A DNA stretch of 64,000 nt from Flavobacterium sp. GSB-24 (GCF_027924665.1 NZ_AP027043.1:5146001-5210000); one strand, 5' to 3'; counted from the stretch's first letter, positions 9,056 through 18,929 are shown. Notes: generated by a model from the letters alone, not told the origin. Numbers and translations are program-made.

Positions 9056-10288
9056 TTAAGGAATTAGTTTTAAAGTTATAACATCATGCGAAGCAATTGC
9101 TGCACTAAATGCTTTTTTAGTATTTCCTGCTTCTTTATTTTTCCAAAGATCTTTTATTTTGAATGTCGTCTTATTAAAATCCGCTTCATATCCGAAATCG
9201 GCATCTTTGAAATTGTTTTTATCCCAATCAAAATTAACTTTCTTTGAAGTTTCAGTTCTATTGATAAAACTAACTGCCCAAGCTCCATCAGAAAGCGGTT
9301 TTACCCACACTTCTACTCCATCTAAAACAGTGTATTTGAATCCTTGAATTCCAAGCTTATCTTGATTAACAGACAGTAACTCCCTATTGGTCAAAATTGC
9401 CAGTGTTTCTTTAGACATTTTTCGATAATCATTTCCTGTAAATAATGGAGACGACAACATACACCACATTGCAAAATGCGATTTATCTTCTGTATCATTC
9501 ATTTCGTTTCCAACTTCCATCATATCAAAATCATTCCAATGATCTGGGCCAGAATATTTACGAATGTTTTTTCGCATATCGGCAATTTTCATAAATCCCC
9601 AAGACGACCAATTTTCTGGATGCTTGAATTCGCAGTCGAAACAAGGATAGATATCTCCCGAAATTCTCCACAGGTTTCCAACTGGTTTTCCCCATTCCCA
9701 AGGCTGATTATCGCCCCATTCGCAAAGACTAAAAACAATTGGTCTTCCAGCTGTTTTTAACGCATTGCTCATTGTTGTATAGGCTTCTTTAGCGGTAATT
9801 CCTTCGGTATTACACCAATCGTATTTTAAGAAATCGATTCCAAGCTTGGCATAAAATCGAGCATCTTGATATTCATAACCTCTTGTTCCTGGATATCCTG
9901 CACAGGTTTTTGTTCCTGCACAATTATACAATCCGAATTTTAATCCTTTACCATGTACATAATCAATTAGTGATTTCATTCCGTTTGGAAATTTTTGTGG
10001 ATCAGGAACTAAATCACCATTTACATCACGTTCGTGTGTCATCCAGCCATCGTCTAAGACAATGTAATTGTAACCGGCAGCCGCTAAACCAGAAGAAACC
10101 ATTATATCAGCAGTTTCTTTTACTAATTTTTCGTCAATATTCGTTGCAAACGTATTCCACGAATTCCAGCCCATTGGCGGAGTCATTGCAAGGCCTTCAA
10201 ATTTTCCGGCTTGTTGTTTATGTGTATTGCCTTGAGCTAAAGCAAAACTGGAAACACTCAAAGTCAGCATTAAAATTATTTTCTTCAT
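9056..10288 (-). CDS. GH27 alpha-galactosidase
   Basis: Removes alpha-1,6-linked galactose side chains from galactomannan oligosaccharides, probably in the periplasm. The start was set at 10288 because MKKIILMLTLSVSSFALAQ is a clean signal peptide; an in-frame codon 63 bp upstream would only add an unusual leader. GH27 hallmarks are MTPPMGWNSWNTF, VLDDGW, the nucleophile Asp157 in LKYDWCN and the acid/base Asp212 in WRISGDI. A C-terminal antiparallel beta domain (about residues 310-410) follows, as in plant and fungal homologues. At 410 residues it has the usual family length. It lies between the surface glycan-binding gene (89 bp upstream) and GH5 (11 bp downstream). Confidence 0.93.
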   Translation of the reverse strand: MKKIILMLTLSVSSFALAQGNTHKQQAGKFEGLAMTPPMGWNSWNTFATNIDEKLVKETADIMVSSGLAAAGYNYIVLDDGWMTHERDVNGDLVPDPQKFPNGMKSLIDYVHGKGLKFGLYNCAGTKTCAGYPGTRGYEYQDARFYAKLGIDFLKYDWCNTEGITAKEAYTTMSNALKTAGRPIVFSLCEWGDNQPWEWGKPVGNLWRISGDIYPCFDCEFKHPENWSSWGFMKIADMRKNIRKYSGPDHWNDFDMMEVGNEMNDTEDKSHFAMWCMLSSPLFTGNDYRKMSKETLAILTNRELLSVNQDKLGIQGFKYTVLDGVEVWVKPLSDGAWAVSFINRTETSKKVNFDWDKNNFKDADFGYEADFNKTTFKIKDLWKNKEAGNTKKAFSAAIASHDVITLKLIP

Positions 10289-10377
10289 TCTCAATGAATT
10301 TAAAAGATATACAAAAAAGATATTCCCTAATTGAAAATTAGGGAATATCACAAAACTAACTCAAAAAACAGAAATGT

Positions 10378-11433
10378 TTATTTTAATACAAATCCTAAAT
10401 CGTCAAACAAAACAGTATTACCGCCGTCATTATTAGACTCTTGGAATGTAATCATTGTAATACTTGATGGATTTCCTAATTTATCCAGCGGAATTTCCAT
10501 ATAAACCCAACTTGTTGTAACTGGAATTACATAGTTTGGCCCTCCATTTAAATTAAAGTTCACTTGTCCATTTTTAGCTCCTTTTACAGCAATTCTAAAG
10601 GCTTTATATGGCGTCATATCAAAATTAAAGCCCCAGTTTCCACCGTCCCAGCCAGCAAATTCCCACTGCCAAGATTTTTCTCCTTGATAGGAATCTCCTC
10701 CAAAATCAAAATTAACTCCTTTGCCTGCCCAAGGTCCACCCCATTGCATTCCATATAGTTTATCATCATACAGCGCTGTGCCAATTGCTTCTTTTGAAAC
10801 TGCTGTTCCTGAAATATTGGTTACAGCCAAATATCTATGATCTGCATTGGCAGGAATTTTAACCACTACCTGCTCTAAAGTTGATGATATTACTTCAACT
10901 GGAACAGCAGGCTGTGTTGGAGTTGCTGAAAGCGTAACAATAGGATCTAGAAAATACTTACCTTTTATAATTACTTCGTCACCTTCTGCACAATTTATAT
11001 AATTAAAACCGCTAAATGTTGGCACTGGAGGCGCAACCATTAAATCAAACTCTGCTGTTCCATTTTTTGTAACAACTTTTAGTTTATTCGAAGCATTCGC
11101 AAAAGGAGTCGCTTCATCTACCAAAACAATTATATCAGTATCGGTTACAAAAGTTGGTCTAAAATAAGTATCAAAATCATTAAAATACACTTTTGTAGTA
11201 CCCAAAAGTCCTTTTCCGTGAATAACATAATAGTTTTTCGGATCTACTAATGTTACTGGCTCTAGCGGCTTAAGAGTTCCGTCAAGATTATATCCCGAAG
11301 GCATTACTGATTCTATTACAGGTCCTCCGCTGGAAGCATCTGCATTATCATCGTTAGAGCATGAAGTAAAAAGCAATAATGATACTATTAATGCAAGGCA
11401 TGCTGCTAATGAAACAATTTTTAAATTTTTCAT
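10378..11433 (-). CDS. IPT/TIG-domain surface glycan-binding lipoprotein (SGBP)
   Basis: Predicted cell-surface glycan-binding protein of the mannan locus. The lipobox FTSC gives Cys25, and the following SNDDN is acidic, consistent with a Bacteroidota lipoprotein export signal. Two IPT/TIG-like Ig-fold domains are visible: about residues 38-135 (PVIESVMPSGY, then YYVIHGKGLLGTTKVYFND) and 136-215 (PTFSGFNYINCAEGDEVIIKGKYF). The C-terminal 130 residues are rich in Trp and Gly (MQWGGPWAGKG, SWQWEFAGWDGGNWGF), as expected of a glycan-binding beta sandwich. The family has no catalytic residues. It directly follows susD (17 bp), the normal SGBP position. Confidence 0.85.
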   Translation of the reverse strand: MKNLKIVSLAACLALIVSLLLFTSCSNDDNADASSGGPVIESVMPSGYNLDGTLKPLEPVTLVDPKNYYVIHGKGLLGTTKVYFNDFDTYFRPTFVTDTDIIVLVDEATPFANASNKLKVVTKNGTAEFDLMVAPPVPTFSGFNYINCAEGDEVIIKGKYFLDPIVTLSATPTQPAVPVEVISSTLEQVVVKIPANADHRYLAVTNISGTAVSKEAIGTALYDDKLYGMQWGGPWAGKGVNFDFGGDSYQGEKSWQWEFAGWDGGNWGFNFDMTPYKAFRIAVKGAKNGQVNFNLNGGPNYVIPVTTSWVYMEIPLDKLGNPSSITMITFQESNNDGGNTVLFDDLGFVLK

Positions 11434-11450
11434 GTTTTATATTTTTAAAA

Positions 11451-13049
11451 TTATTTAAAAGTATATGGTACTACTTCTGTCAATTTTGGATTTTTAGTCA
11501 AGTCGTCAGCTGGATAAGGTAATAAAAGATTTGTTGCCGAGATTGTAATATGTTTTTCAGCTTCTCTGTTTCCTCTATTTTGTGCTTCTAGAATCGCTTT
11601 TGCTTTTTCAAAAGGTAAACGACCTAAATCAAAATAATAATCTCCTTCGCACGCCAGCTCAGCACGTCTTTCTTTAAAAATATCATCGAATGTTATAACT
11701 GATTTTGGTGCAAGCCCTGCTCTTTTACGAACTGCATTATAAGATTGAAGCGCTTGTGCATCTGATGTACTGCCTGTTTGTCCGCCCAAAATTGCTTCAG
11801 CATGAATTAATAGTAATTCTGCATAACGCATCATGTAGCTGTTCATGCTACTTTCTCCATTATTTACAGGATTAAACGCTCCTGTTATTGGGAGATTTTC
11901 TTTCCCGATAACATATTTTTTCAATCCTGCACCAGATTTTTGAGCTTCGTACTGAAGTTCAAAAGTATAACCCAGAATTTTTGGAGCACCTAGATCAAGT
12001 GTTTTGGCGTAAGTTAAATTTGGATAGAAATCCCCAGGAAGCATAAAAGTCTCAATTCTTCTTCTGTCTCCATTTTCAAAAACATTTTTAATTAAATCTT
12101 GAGATGGTGCAATTTGTCCAGAATACGTTGTTTCTACCAATCTGTTTTCTGGAGCAAATAATGTATTGGTGAAATTACCATCAAAATACCCTCCAGTTCC
12201 TGTCCATTGCCAAGCAAAAATAGATTCTTCGTTATTATTGTTTTTTTGCAAAAACAAGTCGGCAAAAGACTTAGTCGGTAATTCATCACCTCCTAACAAT
12301 TTAAACTCACCGCTGTTAATTACTTCCTGAGCCATTTGTCTTGCCAAGTCATATTTCTTTTGATATAAATAAACTTTTGCAAGCATTGCTTTTGCAGAAC
12401 CGCTTGATACATGCGCATTCGCAGCATAATCTGAACCTCTGTTTTTTGTTCTCAAATTAGCAATCGCAAATTTTAAATCATTTTCGATGAATTTGTAAAC
12501 ATCTTCAGTTGGATTACTCGGAATAACGTAGTTTTTAGAATAGTCTGCATTATTTTCGATAATAGGCACATTTCCCCATAATCTTACCAAGAAGAAATAA
12601 GAAAATGCTCTAATAAAATGGCATTCTCCTAATGTATTATTCAAAGCTTCCTTACTAACATTCGGACCAACACTCTGCGGTAAATTACTGATATAAGCAT
12701 TAGAATTTGCAATAGCTCCAAAACAAGATCTCCAAGAATCTGAAATATATCTTGATGTATTGGTAAAACTCAAATCTGTAAATTTTCCAAAGTCATTATA
12801 AATATCGGCATACATATTACCAGAGATTACATCTGTAATACCGTAAAAACCCTCTTTATTCATATTAAACCAAACTAAACCATAAAGTCCGTTGGTCGCA
12901 TTGTCTAGTTTTTCGTCAGAATCATAGTAACTTCCTATTGTAGGATTTCCTTCTGCAGGAACATCTATAAAATCTTGAGAGCAAGAGGATGAGAACAACA
13001 TCAATAACGCCATAAAACCTACGCTGCCTCTTTTATATATATTTTTCAT
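11451..13049 (-). CDS. SusD/RagB-family glycan-binding lipoprotein
   Basis: The lid of the SusCD outer-membrane importer, binding mannan oligosaccharides at the surface. The lipobox SSSC gives Cys23. The SusD-like N-terminal domain starts QDFIDVPAEGNPTIGSYYDS. TPR-like helices carry LGECHFIRAFSYFFLVRLWG and AMLAKVYLYQKKYDLARQMA, and the C-terminal RagB/SusD domain has MRYAELLLIHAEA, NAVRKRAGL and IFKERRAELACEGDYYFDL. The 532-residue length is normal. The susC stop is 11 bp upstream, so translation is probably coupled. The locus context, with mannanases and alpha-galactosidases, supports a galacto(gluco)mannan ligand; the ligand is inferred. Confidence 0.95.
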   Translation of the reverse strand: MKNIYKRGSVGFMALLMLFSSSCSQDFIDVPAEGNPTIGSYYDSDEKLDNATNGLYGLVWFNMNKEGFYGITDVISGNMYADIYNDFGKFTDLSFTNTSRYISDSWRSCFGAIANSNAYISNLPQSVGPNVSKEALNNTLGECHFIRAFSYFFLVRLWGNVPIIENNADYSKNYVIPSNPTEDVYKFIENDLKFAIANLRTKNRGSDYAANAHVSSGSAKAMLAKVYLYQKKYDLARQMAQEVINSGEFKLLGGDELPTKSFADLFLQKNNNNEESIFAWQWTGTGGYFDGNFTNTLFAPENRLVETTYSGQIAPSQDLIKNVFENGDRRRIETFMLPGDFYPNLTYAKTLDLGAPKILGYTFELQYEAQKSGAGLKKYVIGKENLPITGAFNPVNNGESSMNSYMMRYAELLLIHAEAILGGQTGSTSDAQALQSYNAVRKRAGLAPKSVITFDDIFKERRAELACEGDYYFDLGRLPFEKAKAILEAQNRGNREAEKHITISATNLLLPYPADDLTKNPKLTEVVPYTFK

Positions 13050-13060
13050 ATTATTTTTTA

Positions 13061-16000
13061 TTAAAATTCAACATTAAAACCAAAAGAAATTAGTCTCGGC
13101 ACAGGATAACGTCCGTTATCAATTCCAGACATTAATGCATCCTGGTTATAAGCACCAACCTCAGGATCATAACCTTTGTATTTTGTAAAAGTGAATAAGT
13201 TTTGTCCAGAAGCATAAATTCTCAATCTTGTTAGTTTGATTTTTGAAATTATATCCGATGGCAACGAATATCCTAAAGTTACGTTCTGAATTCTTAAATA
13301 AGAACCATTTTCTATCATACGGGTAGAAACGGCATTATTGATATGATCGTAACTAGAAGGTTTCGGAAGCGAAGCATCTAAGTTATTCGCAGAATAGAAA
13401 TCGGCAGCTTCTGTTAAATAATTAGTTCCCAAGTTACTATTCATCGTTCCCGATGCACGAGTTAAATTCAGCAATTTATTTCCTGCAGTTCCTTGAAGGA
13501 AAATCGATAAATCGACATTTTTATATTTAAAGTTATTTGTAAAACCGTAAGTAAATTTTGGATTTGGATTTCCAATATTCGTTAAATCGTTTTGATCGAT
13601 TTTACCATCATTATTTAAATCTTTATAAATAACATCACCTTTTACAAAGTCCGGCAATAAAGAGTTTGTTCCGTTTTTTAAGACTACTCTATTTCCTGAA
13701 CCGTCAACATGTCCGTATTTTAATAAATCTTCATCAGTTCTGTAAATCCCTACAGCTTCGTATCCTAAAAACGAACCAATCGGCAGACCTTCCTGCGTTC
13801 TTGAAACACTTACAGTACTATAAGCAAGTGTATTAGTTGTTTTTATAATATTTAAACCTGCCATGTCTGTAACTTTATTTTCATACTTGGTAAAGTTCAA
13901 ACTAGAATCCCAAGAGAAGTTTTCTGAGAATTTATTATGATAGCCAAGAGTTACCTCGATACCTTTATTCTGCATACTTCCAAGGTTAAAATATGGAGGA
14001 TTTACACCACCTTCATAATCACCGCCTCCAGAAAGATAATTTGGCAACGGAACCTGATACAAGAAGTTTTTAGACACTTTTTTATAAACATCAACCGATG
14101 CTGTAAATTTGGATTGAAACAAAGTAAAATCTAAACCTAAGTTCGTTTGATCCTGAGTCTCCCATTTCAAATCTTTATTTGGAGTATTTGAAGGAAGATA
14201 AGAAGTACCCATAGAACTTACCACTACGTGAAGGTTAGAATCGTACAAGTTATTTCCGATTTGATTGTTTCCAGTTTGTCCCCATCCAAATCTTAACTTG
14301 ATATTATCAACATATTTTCTAGTGCTTTCCATGAAAGATTCATTCGAAATTTTCCAAGAACCGCTGGCAGAACTAAAAACACCCCATTTATTTCCTACGA
14401 AAAACTTAGAAGATCCATCTGTTCTAATCGCAGCAGAAATACCATATTTATCTGCGTAATCATAAACCACCCTTCCTAAATAAGATGATAAAGTTTGAGT
14501 TCCAGAATAAGTACTTTTAAGGACTGCTTTCGCTAAATCACCTCCAGCAAGTGTCTGGTTACTATTGTCTTTATAACCATTTCCTTCCATAGAATATCCT
14601 TCCCAATGTGCTCTGTTTGACTCTTGAACAGCTAAAATTGTAAAATTGTGTTTATCAATTGTCTTTCTGTAAGTAAGCATGTTTTTTAAGTTCCATGAAT
14701 TACCAGAAGATGGATTATAATATAGATTAGCGTAATTTTTCACCGCATTACCCAAAGAATACATAGGATCAAATCGTTGTCCTAAATTATCGTAGATATA
14801 CCCTCCCGCTTCAAAACGATATTCTAAACCTTTAAGAATATCAACTTGAGTATAAAAATTTCCAGAATAATTTTTTCTTACTAATGTATTTGAACCTAAT
14901 AAAGAGGTTGCAACAGGATTAACAAATGAAATACCACTTGTTGGTCCAGCAAATGCACCATCCAATTCTCTTACTGCCACATCTGGAGTCGCCAAAAGAG
15001 AAGTAGCTACAACTCCATTAAACTGTCCGTTCAGTGTAAGTTTTTCATCTGTAATTGCACCACTTACATTGATACCAACTTTAATAAAGCTGTTTACCTT
15101 AGCATCGATATTAGCTCTAACATTGTATCTTTTAAATCCAGATTCGATTACGATACCTTCTTGATTTAAAACACCTCCAGAGATATAATAGTTAATCCCT
15201 TCTTTTCCGCCTGAAAAAGACAACTGATTAGAACTCATTAATCCTGTTTCATAAATAGCATCCTGCCAGTCTGTACCTTTTCCTAATAGTTCAGGATGAG
15301 CAAATTCTGGACGTTTTGATGACGGATCGTAGACATCTGCCAAAGCATTTTGATGAGTAGCATATTGCTGCAAATTCATAGAATGCAGTTTCTTAGGAAG
15401 ATTACTGATTGAATATGAATTTTCAAAAGACAATTTCCCAGTACCTTTTTTCCCTGATTTAGTAGTTACAATGATAACTCCATTTGCTCCGCGTGAACCA
15501 TAAATTGCAGTAGCAGAAGCATCTTTCAAGATATCAATAGACTCAATATCGCTTGGGTTAATAAGCGCTAATGGACTTACAGTAATATTTCCGTTGTTTG
15601 AAAAGTTAGAATCTCCGGCTGCATTTCTTCCAGAAGTAGAAGAGTTTCTCGCATCACCAGAAATAGGCACACCATCAATTACATACAAAGGTTCATTAGT
15701 ACCAGTTAAAGAAGAAACCCCACGAATCCTTACAGAAACATTACTTCCCGGCTCTCCAGAGTTACTATTTACAACTACCCCGGCAGCTTTACCCTGAAGC
15801 ATTTGGTCAAATGAGGCTACTTTTAGGTTCTCAATATCTTTTGCCGCAACACTAGAAATAGCACTATTTACATCTTTTCTCCTTTGAGTACCGTAACCAA
15901 TTACAACTACATCTTTTAAATCTTCAGCATTTGATTTTAAAATTACATTTATAGTCGATTTACCATCTACAGCAACCTTCTGCGTAGCAAATCCGATAAA

Positions 16001-16252
16001 AGAAAACAATAAAGTTGAATTTGCAGGAACATCGATAGAATATTTACCGTCAAAATCAGTAGAAACCGTTGCTTTAGAACCTGCAACTGATACGTTTGCC
16101 CCTGGGATAGATAATCCCTTTTCATCAGATACCGTCCCCGAAACCTTTACCTGCGCAGTAATAAAATTACTGGTCAGTAACAAAAATAATATCAAAGGAA
16201 CAGCTCTGTGGTCAGCCTTCCAATGAATGAAGCTAGTCATTAGTTTTTTCAT
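13061..16252 (-). CDS. SusC/RagA-family TonB-dependent outer-membrane transporter
   Basis: TonB-dependent importer of mannan oligosaccharides, working with the SusD lipoprotein below it. A long signal region ends near FITAQ (residue 34). A carboxypeptidase-D regulatory-like domain follows at about 35-112 (VKVSGTVSDEKGLSIPGANV), then the SusC signature VVVIGYGTQRRKDV, a plug domain (SFDQMLQGKAAGVVV, VRIRGVSSL, EPLYVIDGVPI, ATAIYGSRGANGVIIVTTK) and a barrel of about 800 residues ending SFGFNVEF. The full length of 1063 residues is normal. It is the first gene of the operon, preceded by a promoter with a dyad upstream and by an AraC-type regulator gene. Confidence 0.96.
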   Translation of the reverse strand: MKKLMTSFIHWKADHRAVPLILFLLLTSNFITAQVKVSGTVSDEKGLSIPGANVSVAGSKATVSTDFDGKYSIDVPANSTLLFSFIGFATQKVAVDGKSTINVILKSNAEDLKDVVVIGYGTQRRKDVNSAISSVAAKDIENLKVASFDQMLQGKAAGVVVNSNSGEPGSNVSVRIRGVSSLTGTNEPLYVIDGVPISGDARNSSTSGRNAAGDSNFSNNGNITVSPLALINPSDIESIDILKDASATAIYGSRGANGVIIVTTKSGKKGTGKLSFENSYSISNLPKKLHSMNLQQYATHQNALADVYDPSSKRPEFAHPELLGKGTDWQDAIYETGLMSSNQLSFSGGKEGINYYISGGVLNQEGIVIESGFKRYNVRANIDAKVNSFIKVGINVSGAITDEKLTLNGQFNGVVATSLLATPDVAVRELDGAFAGPTSGISFVNPVATSLLGSNTLVRKNYSGNFYTQVDILKGLEYRFEAGGYIYDNLGQRFDPMYSLGNAVKNYANLYYNPSSGNSWNLKNMLTYRKTIDKHNFTILAVQESNRAHWEGYSMEGNGYKDNSNQTLAGGDLAKAVLKSTYSGTQTLSSYLGRVVYDYADKYGISAAIRTDGSSKFFVGNKWGVFSSASGSWKISNESFMESTRKYVDNIKLRFGWGQTGNNQIGNNLYDSNLHVVVSSMGTSYLPSNTPNKDLKWETQDQTNLGLDFTLFQSKFTASVDVYKKVSKNFLYQVPLPNYLSGGGDYEGGVNPPYFNLGSMQNKGIEVTLGYHNKFSENFSWDSSLNFTKYENKVTDMAGLNIIKTTNTLAYSTVSVSRTQEGLPIGSFLGYEAVGIYRTDEDLLKYGHVDGSGNRVVLKNGTNSLLPDFVKGDVIYKDLNNDGKIDQNDLTNIGNPNPKFTYGFTNNFKYKNVDLSIFLQGTAGNKLLNLTRASGTMNSNLGTNYLTEAADFYSANNLDASLPKPSSYDHINNAVSTRMIENGSYLRIQNVTLGYSLPSDIISKIKLTRLRIYASGQNLFTFTKYKGYDPEVGAYNQDALMSGIDNGRYPVPRLISFGFNVEF

Positions 16253-16338
16253 AATAAGTGTTTGGTTAGTTTAAATTTGTTTTATTGCCAATCTAAGAGA
16301 TCAAAAAGCCTGGTATATCAAACTCTTAAATTATTTAA

Positions 16339-16366
16339 CAAATCTATAACAGAGAGAATTATCAAA
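16339..16366 (-). promoter_or_regulatory. Predicted promoter of the susC operon
   Basis: On the minus strand TTTG (16366-16363) is followed after 16 bp by TAGATTTG (16346-16339), matching the Bacteroidota -33/-7 consensus TTTG and TAnnTTTG. It is positioned about 87 bp before the susC ATG. Confidence 0.5.
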
Positions 16367-16371
16367 TCGAT

Positions 16372-16398
16372 AATATTATATCATTTAATGATAATATT
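16372..16398. promoter_or_regulatory. Imperfect AT-rich dyad next to the susC -33 box
   Basis: AATATTAT at one end and ATAATATT at the other flank a centre of ATCATTTAATG, giving an imperfect palindrome. It begins 6 bp upstream of the -33 box, where a class II activator would bind. A related stretch (TTGATAAAATAATATTA, 17511-17527) lies upstream of the regulator and GH26 genes. It is a candidate operator for the AraC protein, but AT-rich palindromes arise easily by chance. Confidence 0.3.
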
Positions 16399-16569
16399 TT
16401 TACTTTAAGCGATTAAAAAAACACATATGAAAATAAAACCATATAAAAATTAAATTATTCGCAACAACAATCCTCAAAAAGAACCTAATACCTATATAAA
16501 AATCAACAAAAAGCGTAAAATCAAACGATTTCGTTAAAAATAATATTTACTAGTGACAAAAAAGTATCA

Positions 16570-17448
16570 CTATAAAATACGTTTCAATCCAGAAAAATCT
16601 TCTCTGTATTGACTCGGAGTACAATTTTTCGTCGCTTTAAAACTGCGGTTAAAATTGGCAATATTATTAAACCCAGATTTAAACGCAACTTCAGAAACGC
16701 TCATATCTTTTTCTACCAGCCAGCGAGCAGCGTAACCAATTCTAATATCATTTATATAATTGACAAAAGTTTTACCTGTACGTTTTTTAATGAATCTATT
16801 AAAAGAAATAATAGACATACTCGCCACATTTGCCACGTCTTCTAAAGTAATTTTTTCAGCAAAATGTTTCTGCACATATTCGTAGACCAATTTCATTTTA
16901 TCGTAGTCATCAAAAGTATCATAGTCAACTGTATAAGTCGAAAGCAGACGCTGATTTCTAGAATTTGCCAGATCATATAATAAAGAGGTAATTTCTAAAA
17001 AATAATCCATTCCGTCTAGTTTCGAAAGCCTTACAAGTCTTGGCGTTAATTCTTCTGCAGTTTTTTTCGAAAAAAGAATTCCATGAATAGATCTGTTAAA
17101 CATATCACGAATCGGATTCATAATTCTTCTAGACAATAAAGATTCATGAAATAAATCATTATGAAACTGAATCGTTATTTCATGGATTTTTTTACTGGTA
17201 CATTTACTCAACTCCCAGCCGTGATATAAATTTGGACCAATTAAAACGAGTTCGATATTATCAATTTCTTCAATATTATCTCCCACAACTCTCTTGACAC
17301 CTTTTCCGTTTAAAATAAAATTAATTTCAAATTCCGGATGATAATGAACAGGAAAATCAAAGCTGTCTTTAACTCGGTCAAAAACTAAAAAGCTGTCGCT
17401 AGCAGCAAGCGGCGCAATTTCTCTATAAAAATTTTTCGTAGTCCCCAT
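16570..17448 (-). CDS. AraC-family transcriptional regulator of the mannan locus
   Basis: Predicted DNA-binding activator responding to a sugar. The N-terminal cupin-like sensor domain (about residues 20-100) contains DFPVHYHPEFEINFILNGKG and IGPNLYHGWEL. The C-terminal AraC domain (about 190-290) carries both helix-turn-helix motifs: LEDVANVASMSIISFNRFIK and MSVSEVAFKSGFNNIANFNR, then the family ending TPSQYRE. There is no signal peptide or membrane segment, so unlike the hybrid two-component sensors of Bacteroides it should sense a cytoplasmic ligand such as mannobiose or a product of it. It sits between susC (same strand) and the divergent GH26 operon, an ideal place to control both. The ligand and targets are inferred. 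Confidence 0.9.
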   Translation of the reverse strand: MGTTKNFYREIAPLAASDSFLVFDRVKDSFDFPVHYHPEFEINFILNGKGVKRVVGDNIEEIDNIELVLIGPNLYHGWELSKCTSKKIHEITIQFHNDLFHESLLSRRIMNPIRDMFNRSIHGILFSKKTAEELTPRLVRLSKLDGMDYFLEITSLLYDLANSRNQRLLSTYTVDYDTFDDYDKMKLVYEYVQKHFAEKITLEDVANVASMSIISFNRFIKKRTGKTFVNYINDIRIGYAARWLVEKDMSVSEVAFKSGFNNIANFNRSFKATKNCTPSQYREDFSGLKRIL

Positions 17449-17754
17449 CTCAGAATTATTATTAGTAACGTAATATTTTGTTTTTTGACTGCAATAATAT
17501 GATATATAATTGATAAAATAATATTAATTCTACTATAATCATCCAATTATCTTTGAAAAAATAAATTATCATTTCTTTAAAAAGAACATTAATAATAAAC
17601 ATTAATCATTTTTAATTGAATATGTTTTTATAGTTTTAATAATTTTAACAATAAAAACATAATGATTTTTTGATAGAAAAATCAATACTATTTCCAAACC
17701 ATAACCACTTGTTTATTTTGCTTTTAGCCGAAAAAACAAACTAACTAATCTGCA
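17449..17754. promoter_or_regulatory. Divergent control region between araC-type gene and GH26 operon
   Basis: A 306-bp AT-rich region with no coding frame. It must contain the start signals of both the regulator and the GH26 operon. No exact TAnnTTTG box was found; TTATTTTG at 17713-17720 is a near match on the plus strand. A GATAAAATAATATTA stretch resembles part of the dyad upstream of susC. Confidence 0.45.
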
Positions 17755-18891
17755 ATGAAAAAACACTTTTTGACACTTTTGACAGTAACAGTACTTACCA
17801 GTTCATGCATAGCGCAAAAAAGTATAGATAATACTAATTTGTCACTTTCAGATAAAAAAGCAACTACAGAAACTAAGACACTTTATAAAAACCTAAATAC
17901 ATTATCTCAAAAAGGTTTTCTTTTTGGTCATCAAGATGATTTGGCTTACGGCGTAAAATGGAAATATGAAGACGGTCGAAGTGATGTAAAAGATGTAGCG
18001 GGCGATTATCCAGCTGTATATGGCTGGGATATTGCAGGTTTGGAAAATGACAAACCAAACAATATTGACGGCGTTCCTTTTGCCAAAATGAAACAATACA
18101 TTATTGAAGCCAATGCAAGAGGCGGAATTTCAACCATAAGCTGGCATTTTGATAATCCCGCAACAGGAAAAGATGCTTGGGATCATACTCCAAACTCTTT
18201 AAAAACCATTTTGCCAGGAGCCGAAAACCATAAAAAATATACTTCTTGGTTAGATAAAGCAGCCACATTTTTCTTGTCTTTAAAAGATAAAAACGGCAAA
18301 AATATTGCAATACTTTTCAGACCTTTTCATGAACTTACCGGCGGATGGTTTTGGTGGGGAAAAGGAAACTGTACTCCAGAAGAATTTAAAACGGCTTGGA
18401 AATTTACCTTTGATTATCTACAAAAGAAAGGTGTTCACAATTTAATTTACGTTTACAACACAGGTGGTTTTGGAAGTGAAGCAGATTTTTTAGCTAACTA
18501 TCCTGGAGATAATTACGCCGATATTTTAAGTTTTGACTCTTACCAAAATAGCAACGATCCAAATGGAGAAAAATTTATTGCCGAAGTTCAAAATCAGTTT
18601 AAAATCTTAAATGAAATCAACATTAAAAAACATAAAATAATAGCTTTGGCCGAAGCTGGTTATGAAGCTGTTCCAGACCCAAAATGGTGGACAGGAACTT
18701 TACTAAAAGCAATTGGAGATTATAAAATTTCTTATGTGTTACTTTGGAGAAATCACGGCTGGCAGGAAAAAGAGCAAAAAATGCATTATTACGCACCTTT
18801 CTCAGGACAAGTAAGTGAAAAAGATTTTGTCGATTTTTATAATCTAGATCAAACTATATTTGAAAAAGATATTCAAAAAAAATTAAAATAA
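17755..18891 (+). CDS. GH26 beta-mannanase / mannobiohydrolase
   Basis: Retaining clan GH-A hydrolase acting on beta-1,4-mannan. The leader ends TSSCIAQ, so it is either a lipoprotein (Cys18) or is cut after IAQ. The GH26 domain fills residues 40-370: FGHQDDLAYG, AVYGWDIAGLE, ISWHFDNP, the acid/base Glu193 in FRPFHELTGGWFWWG and the nucleophile Glu300 in ALAEAGYE. The WFWWG motif after the catalytic Glu is a hallmark of GH26 mannanases. Because the next three genes handle mannobiose, it may, like the B. fragilis enzyme, release mannobiose from oligosaccharides. It is the first gene of the plus-strand operon and is followed after 38 bp by the symporter. Confidence 0.93.
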   Translation: MKKHFLTLLTVTVLTSSCIAQKSIDNTNLSLSDKKATTETKTLYKNLNTLSQKGFLFGHQDDLAYGVKWKYEDGRSDVKDVAGDYPAVYGWDIAGLENDKPNNIDGVPFAKMKQYIIEANARGGISTISWHFDNPATGKDAWDHTPNSLKTILPGAENHKKYTSWLDKAATFFLSLKDKNGKNIAILFRPFHELTGGWFWWGKGNCTPEEFKTAWKFTFDYLQKKGVHNLIYVYNTGGFGSEADFLANYPGDNYADILSFDSYQNSNDPNGEKFIAEVQNQFKILNEINIKKHKIIALAEAGYEAVPDPKWWTGTLLKAIGDYKISYVLLWRNHGWQEKEQKMHYYAPFSGQVSEKDFVDFYNLDQTIFEKDIQKKLK

Positions 18892-18929
18892 CTGCCCAAA
18901 TTTAAATTACAACCTTTAAAAAAAATCTA

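Larger units (their letters stand above)
16253..16569. promoter_or_regulatory. susC upstream region between the AraC regulator and susC
   Basis: A gene-free interval of 317 bp, strongly AT-rich. It holds the predicted susC promoter (16339-16366) and an adjoining imperfect dyad (16372-16398), leaving a leader of roughly 80 nt before the susC ATG. No terminator is evident after the AraC stop codon at 16570, so some readthrough into susC cannot be excluded. Confidence 0.6.

Noticed and set aside
10289..10351. Longer N-terminus for GH27
   Set aside because: The extra 21 residues precede a complete signal peptide that starts at 10288.
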